Source of the DNA: Acidithiobacillus caldus ATCC 51756
Lineage (GTDB): Bacteria > Pseudomonadota > Gammaproteobacteria > Acidithiobacillales > Acidithiobacillaceae
Length of the DNA: 64,000 bases
Assembly: GCF_000175575.2 (NCBI RefSeq)
Contig: NZ_CP005986.1
Span: 2,118,615 to 2,182,614 of the forward strand
Direction of reading: 5' to 3'
The position numbers and the translations under genes were made by a program. Positions 1-7,655 of this stretch are shown piece after piece. Within the stretch, counting starts at the first letter, position 1; every line of letters starts with the position of its first letter. Under the pieces are notes generated by a model. The model was not told the DNA's origin. It ran no database searches and saw only the letters and a list, made by a program, of their open reading frames with translations.

Positions 1-178
1 GTTTGCCTGCAAAGGTCACCGTCACCGTCTGAATGAAGTGGGCAGGAATGAGCTTGCCTTGCTTGTTCTTTTGTAAACCCGTGGTCATCGGGTTCATGAT
101 CAACGAACGGACCTCTACCACCTCCCCCTTCTTGGCGTGGGCGGGCATACGAATCATCGGGTTACCTAAATCAGCCAT
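1..178 (-). CDS. soxZ: SoxZ, thiosulfate-oxidation carrier subunit (partial, 3' end outside window)
   Basis: Start of a SoxZ protein running off the left edge of the window. The first 59 residues begin MADLGNPMIRMPAHAKKGEV and contain the SoxZ-typical segments EVRSLIMNPMTTG and HFIQTVTVTFAGK. SoxZ has an immunoglobulin-like fold and forms the SoxYZ heterodimer, the periplasmic carrier to which sulfur intermediates are covalently bound while SoxXA, SoxB and SoxCD act on them. It lies 49 bases behind soxY in the same direction, the usual soxY-soxZ order. There is no signal peptide, as expected because SoxZ is exported with Tat-dependent SoxY. Confidence 0.93.
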   Translation of the reverse strand, partial: MADLGNPMIRMPAHAKKGEVVEVRSLIMNPMTTGLQKNKQGKLIPAHFIQTVTVTFAGK

Positions 179-227
179 GAATCAATCTCCAAAGAAACAG
201 AATGCGGGAATTCGGTGCGTAGAAAGG

Positions 228-722
228 TCAGCCTCCGCAACCACCAATGGTCACTTTCACCTCCTGCGGCTTCGAGGACATCAACTCACCCTTGTTCGTC
301 CGCGCAACAGCCCGCACCATGTCGGTCTTGGCCATCTTGATTCGCTCCTGGAAATATGCGCGACCGTTTTCCGGACTAAAGAAAAATGCGCTCGCCAGAG
401 GCGTCGGATTGTGATCCACGTAAAGAAACACGGCGTCGATGTAGTTGTCTGCGGTCATTGGGTGATCGACATCCACGGTAACCGGAACCGCAGCTCCATT
501 TTCAGCAATGGTGGGCGCTGTCAGATGCACGGCCGGCGATACCGGGACGGAGGTCTTGCCAATGCTGTCCTGCATCGCCTGATCCAGAACCTTGGCATCG
601 AACTCCTTGGCTGGCCATCCGGGAACATTTGCGGCGCGAGCCAGACTCGGTAGCAAGGCGCCACCGGCGGATACCATGGCCGATACCACAAGAGACTGCT
701 TCAAGAACTTCCTTCTTTCCAT
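228..722 (-). CDS. soxY: SoxY, sulfur-carrying subunit of SoxYZ
   Basis: 164-residue periplasmic sulfur carrier. The C-terminus is IGGCGG, the defining swinging-arm motif; Cys162 is the residue that carries thiosulfate and polysulfane intermediates. The N-terminus (MERRKFLKQSL followed by a hydrophobic run and LARA) is a Tat-type signal peptide, matching known Tat export of SoxY. The ATG at 722 was chosen because it begins the Tat signal and has AAGGA upstream; a longer reading frame adds 21 unlikely residues. It sits between a DUF302-like gene and soxZ and is probably co-transcribed with both. Confidence 0.95.
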   Translation of the reverse strand: MERRKFLKQSLVVSAMVSAGGALLPSLARAANVPGWPAKEFDAKVLDQAMQDSIGKTSVPVSPAVHLTAPTIAENGAAVPVTVDVDHPMTADNYIDAVFLYVDHNPTPLASAFFFSPENGRAYFQERIKMAKTDMVRAVARTNKGELMSSKPQEVKVTIGGCGG

Positions 723-771
723 GATTTTTCCTTCCATATCCGTAGGGAACCACTCACTCCTGCAACTCACA

Positions 772-1284
772 CTACTTTTTGGCAATATTGGGTACGCCCT
801 TCTCCACCCGCGACATGGGTATCCCCTGCAACACCTTGATTACCGACGTATCGAGACTTTCCGCAATTTGGCGACTTTTTGGAGTAAGCGCGTAGTCGGC
901 ACGTAAGCCATACACGACATAACTGGTCTGCCCTTTTGAAAAGATGTCCAGCGTCAGGGGACATCCTGCAGCCACCGGCCAAGAGCTGTTGATGAGCTTG
1001 CTGAAATCGAAAGGATTACAGAAAACGATGGCCCGTATGTCGCTGAAGTGCCGCGTATTGAAGTCGGGAATCTTCAGAGTTTTCTGTTGGGCACCGATAA
1101 GTTTCAGTATGTTGAGCTTCAACACGATCTTGTAACCACCATCGTGTAGCACACTTTCTACTTCGTGAGCTGCGGCAGCCATGGGCATATCGATCTTCTC
1201 GATGTACACCGGGCTTGCCTGTGCGCAGGCCAAGCCCGGCAGCAAACACAATCCAGCTGCGAGCAGGACAGATTTTACGGTCAT
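772..1284 (-). CDS. Secreted DUF302-like protein upstream of soxYZ
   Basis: 170 residues with a clear Sec signal peptide (MTVKSVLLAAGLCLLPGLAC, cleavage near AQA). The mature part resembles DUF302: a central CNP motif (IVFCNPFDFSKL) followed by a GCPLTLDIF strand and a closing amphipathic helix. DUF302 proteins are small, often periplasmic, and have no assigned reaction, although they recur near sulfur-oxidation genes. Two Cys remain in the mature protein and could form a disulfide. It is 49 bases ahead of soxY on the same strand, so a role in thiosulfate oxidation or SoxYZ upkeep is an inference from position. The family call is moderate; the secretion call is strong. Confidence 0.6.
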   Translation of the reverse strand: MTVKSVLLAAGLCLLPGLACAQASPVYIEKIDMPMAAAAHEVESVLHDGGYKIVLKLNILKLIGAQQKTLKIPDFNTRHFSDIRAIVFCNPFDFSKLINSSWPVAAGCPLTLDIFSKGQTSYVVYGLRADYALTPKSRQIAESLDTSVIKVLQGIPMSRVEKGVPNIAKK

Positions 1285-1549
1285 TGTGATCTCCTTGGTC
1301 GTGCTATAGAGTGTAAAGCAAACTGTATGCCACAGGTTTAGCCTGCGACGCGCATGGTCTAATGAGACAACACAAGACTGTAATATTTGGTTTTTTCCCC
1401 TCTACCCTCGAGATGTTGCGTGGCTGACACCATCTCATGACCGTGCCGATGCGCCGGTCTGGACGGTTGAGCTGTACCAGATGGCACAGTTCCTCCAGTT
1501 CGTCATCCATCGCATCGCTTTGGGGCGAGGCCCCGCTGCGTGCACTCAC

Positions 1550-1587
1550 AAAAAAAAAAGGCAAGGAGGGGAACACCCCCCTTGCCC
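1550..1587 (-). terminator. Rho-independent terminator of cyoABCD
   Basis: Read on the minus strand, a GC-rich hairpin with outer stem GCAAGG/CCTTGC and an inner GGG/CCC helix is followed at once by ten T. It lies about 45 bases beyond the cyoD stop, separating the oxidase operon from the DUF302-soxYZ group. The remaining sequence from 1285 to 1632 shows no credible gene and presumably carries the promoter for the soxYZ group. Confidence 0.85.
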
Positions 1588-1632
1588 CTCCCGGACTCTG
1601 AGATACGCTGGGCGACAGAGCCCAAGTGCTGC

Positions 1633-1998
1633 TCAGTGCATCCCCGGCATACCGGGAATCGAGGGCATGGTGCGTAGGTACAGCTGGGAGAACATCCACC
1701 AGGTGAGCCCTATGGTGATGACAAACAAAGGAACGAATGCTACCAAGGCCACGGTGTTCCAGATGTTATGCTCGGAAATATCGATGTGTAGCAGGAAGTA
1801 CACCTGGGCAATGACCGCAAAACCCGCACAGGCCATAATGGCCAGAAGCAGGGCGAAGGGCGGCAGCGCGTGACTGGACACCAAGAAGGTGGCCAAAGCC
1901 ATCAATACGGACGCGAGAATGAATCCGGTAAGATAGCCACGACGACTGGCCATCTGGACCTCAGGATGCTCTATGGGATTGGCGTGACCATGCGTCAT
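1633..1998 (-). CDS. cyoD: Cytochrome bo3 quinol oxidase subunit IV
   Basis: 121 residues beginning MTHGHANPIEHPEVQ, with three predicted membrane helices and the HIDISEHNIWNT segment between helices 2 and 3, as in CyoD/subunit IV of haem-copper quinol oxidases. It helps assembly of the CuB centre of subunit I in characterised bo3 enzymes. The ATG at 1998 overlaps the cyoC stop as ATGA, giving translational coupling; the longer frame would start inside cyoC. The C-terminus is Met/Pro rich (MPSIPGMPGMH), an oddity that could contact metal but is unproven. Last gene before the terminator. Confidence 0.9.
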   Translation of the reverse strand: MTHGHANPIEHPEVQMASRRGYLTGFILASVLMALATFLVSSHALPPFALLLAIMACAGFAVIAQVYFLLHIDISEHNIWNTVALVAFVPLFVITIGLTWWMFSQLYLRTMPSIPGMPGMH

Positions 1999-2630
1999 GA
2001 CATATACCCCCACAAATAAACAAAGACATAGATGAATACCCACATCACAGCCTGAAATTGCCAGAACATACGCAGGCTGATGAGACGTCCCACGACATCC
2101 TCAGTGACTCCCTTGCGCGCCACCTGCCAGAGCATGACCACAATCCAGATGAGACCGGCAAAAATGTGGGCCGCGTGGACCTGGGTGAGACAGTAGAAGG
2201 CCGAGAGCCCACCACTGACCTCCGGCGTTATTCCGGCGGCGATGAGGCGCATCACATCGTGTATGTCCAGGGCCAGAAAAAGCACACCGAGAACCAAGGC
2301 GCCAAGCAATCCGTTGATTACGCCCGATTTGTTGCCCTCTTTCAGGCTCGTCATGGCCCAGCCGTAGATCAGAACGCTTAGAAAAAGCGCCATGGTCTGC
2401 GTGAAGGTGTACCACGGGGTAACAAACTGCGCTGGCGTCGGGCCCGTGTAATAGCTGTGCGGATAACTCAGCACGCCATAGGCCGCGAACAGCGTCGCAA
2501 AGAGCATGGCATCGCTCAGCACGTACATCCAAAATCCAAAGGTGCGCGTGGAAATCACATCGTGGCCGTCGTAATCCTCGGACCACAATCGGACCTTATC
2601 GGGATCCACTACCGTTTCAGCATGACTCAT
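1995..2630 (-). CDS. cyoC: Cytochrome bo3 quinol oxidase subunit III
   Basis: 211 residues with five predicted transmembrane helices and the subunit III pattern: FGFWMYVLSDAMLFATLFAAYGVL near the N-terminus, VHAAHIFAGLIWIVVML in the middle, and a WVFIYVFVYLWGYMS end. Subunit III is non-catalytic, stabilising subunit I and proton uptake. The ATG at 2630 has GGAG about nine bases upstream. Overlaps cyoD by four bases; cyoB ends 69 bases upstream. Confidence 0.94.
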   Translation of the reverse strand: MSHAETVVDPDKVRLWSEDYDGHDVISTRTFGFWMYVLSDAMLFATLFAAYGVLSYPHSYYTGPTPAQFVTPWYTFTQTMALFLSVLIYGWAMTSLKEGNKSGVINGLLGALVLGVLFLALDIHDVMRLIAAGITPEVSGGLSAFYCLTQVHAAHIFAGLIWIVVMLWQVARKGVTEDVVGRLISLRMFWQFQAVMWVFIYVFVYLWGYMS

Positions 2631-2699
2631 GAACGTTTCTCCTCAATCTGGGGGCGGTGACGACCCGCACTAGGCGCGACCGTCACCTGACCTTCGGAC

Positions 2700-4838
2700 T
2701 TACCAGGAACCCGGCCCGGGATTTCTGCGGTCGTTCTCCGACAGCTCACGGGAATAGGCGGTGACGTGCCCACCGGCAAAACCGCCCACGGGCACCGTAC
2801 CGCCGCCGTCGACGGGCATCTTCTGCTGCGCCGCCCGATCCAGTCGCTCAACCTCCTCAGCGGAGATGACATAGCCAGGATCGCCCTTGGCCGAGCGCCA
2901 GATCATGAGGGCGACCGTTGCCACCAGGGCAACACCACTCAACCACCAGATCCTCCAGGTCAGACCGAAACCCAAGAAGAAGAGTGCGGCGCCAATATAG
3001 AGGGCAATAGCCGTATTGTTGGGCATGTGAATCGGCTTGAAGTGCTTCGGACGCACACCCAACAAACCGTGGTCACGACGCCAGGCCACCTCGTCGCGAG
3101 CATTGATCTCCGGAACCATGGCAAAGTTATAAAAAGGCGCCGGCGAATCCGTAAGCCATTCCAGAGAGCGAGAAGTACCCCAGGCATCGCCACCAACGCG
3201 TTCTTTGGCGCGATCGCGAATGCTGACATACAGTAGTACCACGAAAGAGACCACCGACATCACGTAAACGGCTATGCCCACTTCCTGAATGTCGAACATC
3301 CCTGCCCAGTGCGGATCAAATGGCCAATCCAGACGTCGCGTCTCTCCCATGAAACCCAACATGAACATGGGAATGAATACCAACGCCGTACCGGCACTGA
3401 AGAGCCAAAACATGATCTTGCCCCAGGCCTCACTCAGCCGGAAGCCAAAGACCTTGGGCCACCAGTAAATCACCGCGCCGAAGACGGCATAGACAATACA
3501 CAACAGCATCATATGAAAATGCGCGACCACAAACACGCTGTTATGCACCATGTAATTGATAGCCGGCACGGATAGCATCATTCCCGTCAGACCACCGATG
3601 AGCAAAAGGAACAGCGCACCAAGGGCCCAATGCATGGCCGCGGTATAGGTAATACGGCCTCGGTACATGGTAAAGGCCCAGTTGAACACCTTGACACCCG
3701 TTGGAATGCCTACGAGCATCGTGGCAACACTGAACTCCGTGCTGACGTAGGGCCCCATCCCCATGGTGAAGAAATGGTGCAACCAAACGATCCACGACAC
3801 ACCGGCGATGGCAAAGGTGGCTAGTACCATGGCCACATAGCCAAACAAGGGTTTTTCGGAAAAGGTAGGGATGATTTCTCCCAACATACCGAAAGCGGGG
3901 AGAATGACGAAATACACCTCAGGATGTCCCCAGAGCCAAAACAGATTGGTATACAGCATCAAATTCCCACCGAAGCCAGCGGTAAAGAAGTGCGTGCCGA
4001 GATACCGGTCCGCACCCACCAGCGCCAGGGCAACCTGAAGACAAGGGAACGAGGTCAGGGCGATTATGTTTGCAGACACGGCCGACCAGGTGAACACGGG
4101 AAGCCGCCCCCAGGTCATGCCAGGCGCACGCATCTTCACCACCGTCGCCAGGAAATTGATACTGCCAAGCGTGGTTCCCAGGGCAATCAGCTCCAGAGTC
4201 CAGATCCAATAATCGACACCAACACCTGGGCTGTAGGACAATTCGAAAATCGGTGCATAGCCAAACCAGCCATTGTGAGAAAAATCCCCCACAAAAAGGG
4301 AGATCATGATCAGCGCTGCACCAGCCGCCGTAATCCAGAAACCCAGAGCGTTCAGATACGGAAAAGCCATATCTCTGGCGCCTATCTGCAGGGGAACGAT
4401 AATGTTCATCAACCCGACCAGAAGCGGAGTTGCCGCCAGCAAGATCATGATCAAGCCGTGCGCGCTATAGATTTGGCCAAAGTGGAAGGGCGTAAGGTAA
4501 CCGTGGATGGCCCCCATCGCCTTGATCCCATTGTCACCCGGCCCCACAGCGAGCATCTGTTGGGTGCGAATCATGAGCCCGTCGATGAAGCCGCGGAACA
4601 GCATCACGAGACCCAGGAAAACATACATGATCCCGAGCTTCTTGTGGTCGACCGTAGTAAACCATTCCTTCCAGAGGTAGCCCCACAAACCGCGCTTGGT
4701 AATCCAGGCGACAAGGGCAAGGCCAATGAGGACGATCACCACAAACAGAGGAGCAAGAATGAGATTCTTGTAAGGAATCTCAGAGAGGGCAAGTCGCCCG
4801 AGCAACGGACTCCAGGGTCCGGGTACATGAACCAGCAT
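2700..4838 (-). CDS. cyoB: Cytochrome bo3 quinol oxidase subunit I (catalytic)
   Basis: 712-residue haem-copper oxidase core with about 14-15 membrane helices, somewhat longer than the 660-residue E. coli CyoB. Visible elements: HFGQIYSAHG with a low-spin haem ligand near residue 127; WGHPEVY, giving the CuB His, proton-channel Glu and the cross-linked Tyr of A-type oxidases; and a VVAHFHMML helix with the remaining haem ligands. RGFIDG (Arg82, Asp86) matches the Arg/Asp pair of the high-affinity quinone site in E. coli CyoB, supporting quinol rather than cytochrome c as donor. AAGGAG precedes the ATG. It pumps protons across the cytoplasmic membrane and likely takes electrons from the quinone pool during sulfur oxidation. 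Confidence 0.96.
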   Translation of the reverse strand: MLVHVPGPWSPLLGRLALSEIPYKNLILAPLFVVIVLIGLALVAWITKRGLWGYLWKEWFTTVDHKKLGIMYVFLGLVMLFRGFIDGLMIRTQQMLAVGPGDNGIKAMGAIHGYLTPFHFGQIYSAHGLIMILLAATPLLVGLMNIIVPLQIGARDMAFPYLNALGFWITAAGAALIMISLFVGDFSHNGWFGYAPIFELSYSPGVGVDYWIWTLELIALGTTLGSINFLATVVKMRAPGMTWGRLPVFTWSAVSANIIALTSFPCLQVALALVGADRYLGTHFFTAGFGGNLMLYTNLFWLWGHPEVYFVILPAFGMLGEIIPTFSEKPLFGYVAMVLATFAIAGVSWIVWLHHFFTMGMGPYVSTEFSVATMLVGIPTGVKVFNWAFTMYRGRITYTAAMHWALGALFLLLIGGLTGMMLSVPAINYMVHNSVFVVAHFHMMLLCIVYAVFGAVIYWWPKVFGFRLSEAWGKIMFWLFSAGTALVFIPMFMLGFMGETRRLDWPFDPHWAGMFDIQEVGIAVYVMSVVSFVVLLYVSIRDRAKERVGGDAWGTSRSLEWLTDSPAPFYNFAMVPEINARDEVAWRRDHGLLGVRPKHFKPIHMPNNTAIALYIGAALFFLGFGLTWRIWWLSGVALVATVALMIWRSAKGDPGYVISAEEVERLDRAAQQKMPVDGGGTVPVGGFAGGHVTAYSRELSENDRRNPGPGSW

Positions 4839-4861
4839 GATTTATCTCCTTCCGGCAAGAA

Positions 4862-5830
4862 TCAGGCGCGATGCTCTTTCGCCTGCTTTTGCAAATAGGC
4901 GTACATGTTTTCCGTCATGAACATGGGTATTGGCCATTTCTTGCCATTCATCACTTCCAGTATCACGTGATTGAAAAGACCGGGCTCCACATGTCCGTAT
5001 ATGGGTGTTTTGTAGTGCACATTGATGTAGGGTCGGGCAAATTCATTGAACTGATGGTAGTTCATGGTGCTTGGTTGCTGCTCGGCCATGTCAACCCACT
5101 GGTGAAATTGCCGCATACTCACTACCCGGGTTTTGAACAGCATCCAGGACGTACCGGCGCCGCAATAATCTGCGGCTATGCCCTGATAGACCCCTGTTTG
5201 GGGTACCTCCATGGCATCCTTGGTACGCATACCCGGCATGACATCAATCATCCCAACCAGCTGTGGGACAAAAAAGTCGGTAGTGACTGCCGTCGACGTC
5301 AACTTGAAAAAGACCGGAGTATGAGCTGGCACCACCAACTCGTTGGCTACGGCGATGTGGTGAAATTGCGGATAGATAAACAGCCATTGCCAATCCGTCG
5401 CAATCACGTCGACATCGATGGGGTCACCTTTGGGCTTCATGGTGTGGGTAATGACCGTGGGGTTATACGGATTGAGCGCAAAGCTACCGTTGACGGCGAC
5501 CGCCCAGGAGAGAAAGGCGACGGCGACAATGGGAATGCCCCAGGTGAAGAACTCAATGGTCATGGAGTGGCTCCACTTGCCATCGTATTTGCCTCCACCT
5601 CCACCCTTGCGATAACGGATCATGAACCAGACAATCATGATGGCAGTGAGACCAACGATGCTTAACATCACAGCAACGTCGATCATCATGTAATCGTAAC
5701 TGGCGTGCGCACCTACCCCCTTCGGATCAAAAATCCACCAGGGTGAATGGCGCGCGCAGCCACCCAGTAGCAGTGTTGTCAGCAGTATTGCGGCATAACG
5801 TCCCATCCGGGACCATGTTTTTTTGGTCAT
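4862..5830 (-). CDS. cyoA: Cytochrome bo3 quinol oxidase subunit II (lipoprotein)
   Basis: 322 residues. The N-terminus carries a lipoprotein signal with lipobox LGGC (Cys25), then two membrane helices and a periplasmic cupredoxin domain containing ATDWQWLFIYPQ as in quinol oxidases. The CuA site is broken: the first Cys of CxxxC is Ala219, the second is kept (Cys223), and the His ligand is replaced by Thr227, while Met230 remains. Cytochrome c oxidases need all of these, so this is a quinol oxidase subunit that retains a CuA relic. ATG 5830 is chosen over an upstream in-frame TTG because of GGAG spacing. First gene of cyoABCD; 31 bases ahead of cyoB. Confidence 0.95.
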   Translation of the reverse strand: MTKKTWSRMGRYAAILLTTLLLGGCARHSPWWIFDPKGVGAHASYDYMMIDVAVMLSIVGLTAIMIVWFMIRYRKGGGGGKYDGKWSHSMTIEFFTWGIPIVAVAFLSWAVAVNGSFALNPYNPTVITHTMKPKGDPIDVDVIATDWQWLFIYPQFHHIAVANELVVPAHTPVFFKLTSTAVTTDFFVPQLVGMIDVMPGMRTKDAMEVPQTGVYQGIAADYCGAGTSWMLFKTRVVSMRQFHQWVDMAEQQPSTMNYHQFNEFARPYINVHYKTPIYGHVEPGLFNHVILEVMNGKKWPIPMFMTENMYAYLQKQAKEHRA

Positions 5831-6229
5831 TCCAAGAAACTCCAATTTGTAGCCAGCCTCCCAAGAATCAGGACAACCGATTCCGCTTGGATAAGGAGTG
5901 CCGAGTCCACCAGAATCAAGGGCTATCGGTCTTGCCCCAGACTTCCGGACGTTGCGTAGATGCTGGGCCCCGCTTTGACCGAGGGTTCACGCATGGCATC
6001 GCACTCCTTAACTTTCGACGTCTGAGCCATTTGAAGCATCGCGCTGTGCCGGCCCACGGTTTGACCCGGTAGTTCAGATCACTACGATCCAATGTATAGC
6101 TTACTAGAATGAGTAATCACAGATGAATTTTCTTATTGAGACGATTGCTCCAATAAAATACACAATTACAAACAACTTGAAATATTATTATGTTATTATG
6201 TTATAGATATCAGGCGGAACTATTCCCAG
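5831..6229. other. Intergenic leader upstream of cyoA
   Basis: No convincing protein gene. The part nearest cyoA (to about 6070) is GC-rich and probably untranslated leader; the part from about 6100 to 6220 is strongly AT-rich and is the likeliest place for the cyo promoter on the minus strand. A possible 27-codon minus-strand reading frame (5916-5999) follows an AAGGAG with short spacing; its product ends EVWGKTDSP. I cannot tell whether it is translated, and it may be chance. Confidence 0.4.
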
Positions 6230-6260
6230 ACGGATAGCCGCCCGCGAGATCAACGGCTCA

Positions 6261-6341
6261 GCCACAGTGGAGGCGAGGAGCACTCGAGTACGCTTTGCGC
6301 CCCCCCCCCGATGAACGAGTTCCTCGCTTTGCCTCTGTGGC
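6261..6341. repeat. Imperfect inverted repeat flanking a C10 run
   Basis: GCCACAG followed by GGAGGCGAGGA on the left arm pairs with TCCTCGC...GCCTCTGTGGC on the right arm (18 or so pairs with small bulges). The loop contains a run of ten C (6300-6309) and a CTCGAG palindrome. It could be the first domain of the structured region to its right, or the end of a decayed mobile element; no transposase reading frame is present. Confidence 0.5.
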
Positions 6342-6456
6342 AGCAGAGTCTCACCCTAGGCCGCTCCTCTCAGCGTGGGCGCCCTCCTCGGTCAGCCCGT
6401 AAGGCTTTGCCTAGGAGTAGGATTTTCTGATATCCTAACGGCACTAGGTTAGGGTG

Positions 6457-6493
6457 CTGGGTGTCCGTCATTGGGTAATGACGCACACACCCA
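6457..6493 (+). terminator. Long near-perfect hairpin followed by a short T run
   Basis: CTGGGTGT and CGTCATT pair with AATGACG and ACACCCAG around a GGGT loop, with one small bulge, giving about 15 base pairs. On the plus strand it is followed by GGGCTTTT, weakly terminator-like. No plus-strand gene lies upstream, so it may instead be a domain of the structured RNA candidate. Confidence 0.45.
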
Positions 6494-7061
6494 GGGCTTT
6501 TGGTCAGAAGTTCGGGGGGGTTTAGCAGTAAGACTCACCCGTCCTGGCATTGTCAGGGAGCGTTATGCCCATCGTCGCACCGCAGTATGGAATCACCCCG
6601 GAACGCAAAAGGAATCGCGACCACCAGGAGGGAGTGCCGCAGCAAGAGCACTCGACGGCTCCATCGTCTACTTCTCCCGCAGGCAAACCGCAGTTTTGGT
6701 ACCCCAAGGACCTCGACATACCCGAGGACAGTCCGACCAGTGCGGTGTCCCAGCGTCCTGCAGCTGCGGAGAGCAGGAAAGTCACCGTAGAAGTACGGAA
6801 AAGGCGCAGTATACCGCGCTAAAAGGTCACAGCGAGCGTCCTGATCCCGCCGCTGGGCTGGGCACGACGCCGCGGCTTCCCTCCAGTAACCGGCAGACAG
6901 CGGCAGAACCCAAACTGGTGTGGGTTACGTCATTGTCCCCTCAGCGCAGCGACCCGCTGAGTGCTCATCCTAGGCGATGCACGCAGATACCGCAGGTTAT
7001 CGGGTGGGACACAAAGCTATCTGGCGTGGTATTACCGCCATGCCCATCGGACGCCTGTGTA

Positions 7062-7371
7062 TGGCGGAGGCGGTGAGATTCGAACTCACGAGGGGCGTGA
7101 ACCCCTGCCGGTTTTCCGTACCCACTATGGCTTTCGCCACCAACCCTTTGGGTCTTTGGAGTCTGGATCATGCCTTCACCCTAGCCCGCTGGGGCCTTAG
7201 GTGGGAACCGTCTGATCTCTACACCTTCTGGATTGCTCCAGCTTGGCTCGGCATTACCTCGGGACTATAGCCCAGGGGCTTCGCCGAATTTGATTCCTGT
7301 CACCACCATGGTTTCCCGTGGTGGGCTCGATGCCTCAAGACCGGTGCATTCAACCACTCTGCCACACCTCC
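7062..7371 (-). tRNA. tRNA-Ser(UGA), interrupted by a group I intron
   Basis: Two exons, 7337-7371 and 7062-7116, join to a 90-nt tRNA-Ser with encoded CCA. Acceptor GGAGGTG pairs with CGCCTCC (one G-T), D stem GCA/TGC, anticodon stem CCGGT/ACCGG with loop CTTGAAA (anticodon UGA), a long variable arm AGGGG/CCCCT as required for class II tRNASer, and T arm GTGAG/CTCAC around TTCGAAT. Discriminator G73 is typical of serine. The intron lies between anticodon positions 34 and 35; the 5' exon ends in U and the intron ends in G, as group I splicing needs. The tRNA decodes UCN codons and should be nonfunctional until spliced. Confidence 0.95.
7117..7336 (-). ncRNA. Group I intron, IC3 (Azoarcus-like), inside tRNA-Ser(UGA)
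   Basis: 220-nt self-splicing intron without an internal ORF. From 5' to 3' on the minus strand: P2 CCACCA/TGGTGG; P3 GGAATC/GGTTCC; the CAAATTCGGCGAA segment; GCCGAGCCAAGC; P6 TGGA-GCAA-TCCA; GAAGGTGTAGAG; P7 GATCA/TGATC; P8 CCACC/GGGTG; and P9 GTGGC-GAAA-GCCAT, ending in the terminal G. The order and spacing match my recollection of the Azoarcus tRNA-Ile intron, whose P3 is GGUGUC/GGCACC and P7 is GACUA/UAGUC, so both helices differ by compensatory changes. The 5' exon CUU pairs with intron GAG, placing a U-G wobble at the splice site. Confidence 0.93.
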
Positions 7372-7603
7372 GTGGCTTGACTAGTCTAATGCAAAGCCCT
7401 AAAAATCCAAAGTCCAGGTAACGGAAAACGTCTTCCCGGTCACTGCAGTCGATGGCATGTACGGCGCAACCGTCGGCCAACCCGACACTGCGCGCGACAT
7501 TTTATGGTATCTGGTTATATTATGATGTTATATCTCTTTGAAATTTATTCCCGGATCAAAAGCCCTTGCTAGGAGATCGGCCCGTGGACCAATATACTGA
7601 GGT

Positions 7604-7635
7604 GGGCTTTATGAGAAAGCCCGCAATTCTGCGGG
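7604..7635 (+). promoter_or_regulatory. Two overlapping hairpins in the leader of the SCP2-like gene
   Basis: GGGCTTT-ATGAG-AAAGCCC (7604-7622) and CCCGCA-ATTC-TGCGGG (7620-7635) share three C residues, so only one can form fully. They sit 20-50 bases upstream of the start codon. Mutually exclusive stems suggest a post-transcriptional switch or RNA-stability element; the signal is unknown. No U run follows, so it is not a simple terminator. AT-rich sequence at about 7500-7550 is the likely promoter area. The rest of 7372-7603 shows no gene. Confidence 0.5.
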
Positions 7636-7655
7636 ATAGAGAAAGGAGAGCATCG

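Larger units (their letters stand above)
6230..7061. other. Unassigned region packed with inverted repeats, candidate structured RNA
   Basis: About 830 bases without a recognisable gene. Several frames on both strands are open for 80-200 codons, but none gives a product I recognise. Instead there are many local perfect stems: 6457-6493 (see separate entry), 6560-6606 (GCGTT/AACGC), 6632-6653 (GAGTGC/GCACTC), 6696-6707 and 6711-6727 enclosed by 6679-6761 (GCAGG/CCTGC), 6785-6798 (CCGTA, GAAG loop, TACGG), 6907-6926 (AACCCA/TGGGTT) and 6940-6961 (CTCAGCG/CGCTGAG). This density suggests a folded RNA. I found no RNase P, tmRNA, 6S or group II domain V signature. The transcribed strand is unknown. 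Confidence 0.45.

Noticed and set aside
33-653. 206-codon plus-strand open frame
   Set aside because: It lies antisense to soxZ and soxY, which have clear family motifs; the frame has no family signature.
6775-6790. GCAGGAAAGTC resembling the conserved P4 part of RNase P RNA
   Set aside because: The other universally conserved RNase P segments are not found at the expected distances on either strand.
6471-7076. 201-codon plus-strand frame and an opposing 87-codon frame at 6522-6785
   Set aside because: No recognisable domain, no ribosome site, and the DNA is better explained by repeated stem structures; listed as a structured region instead of a gene.
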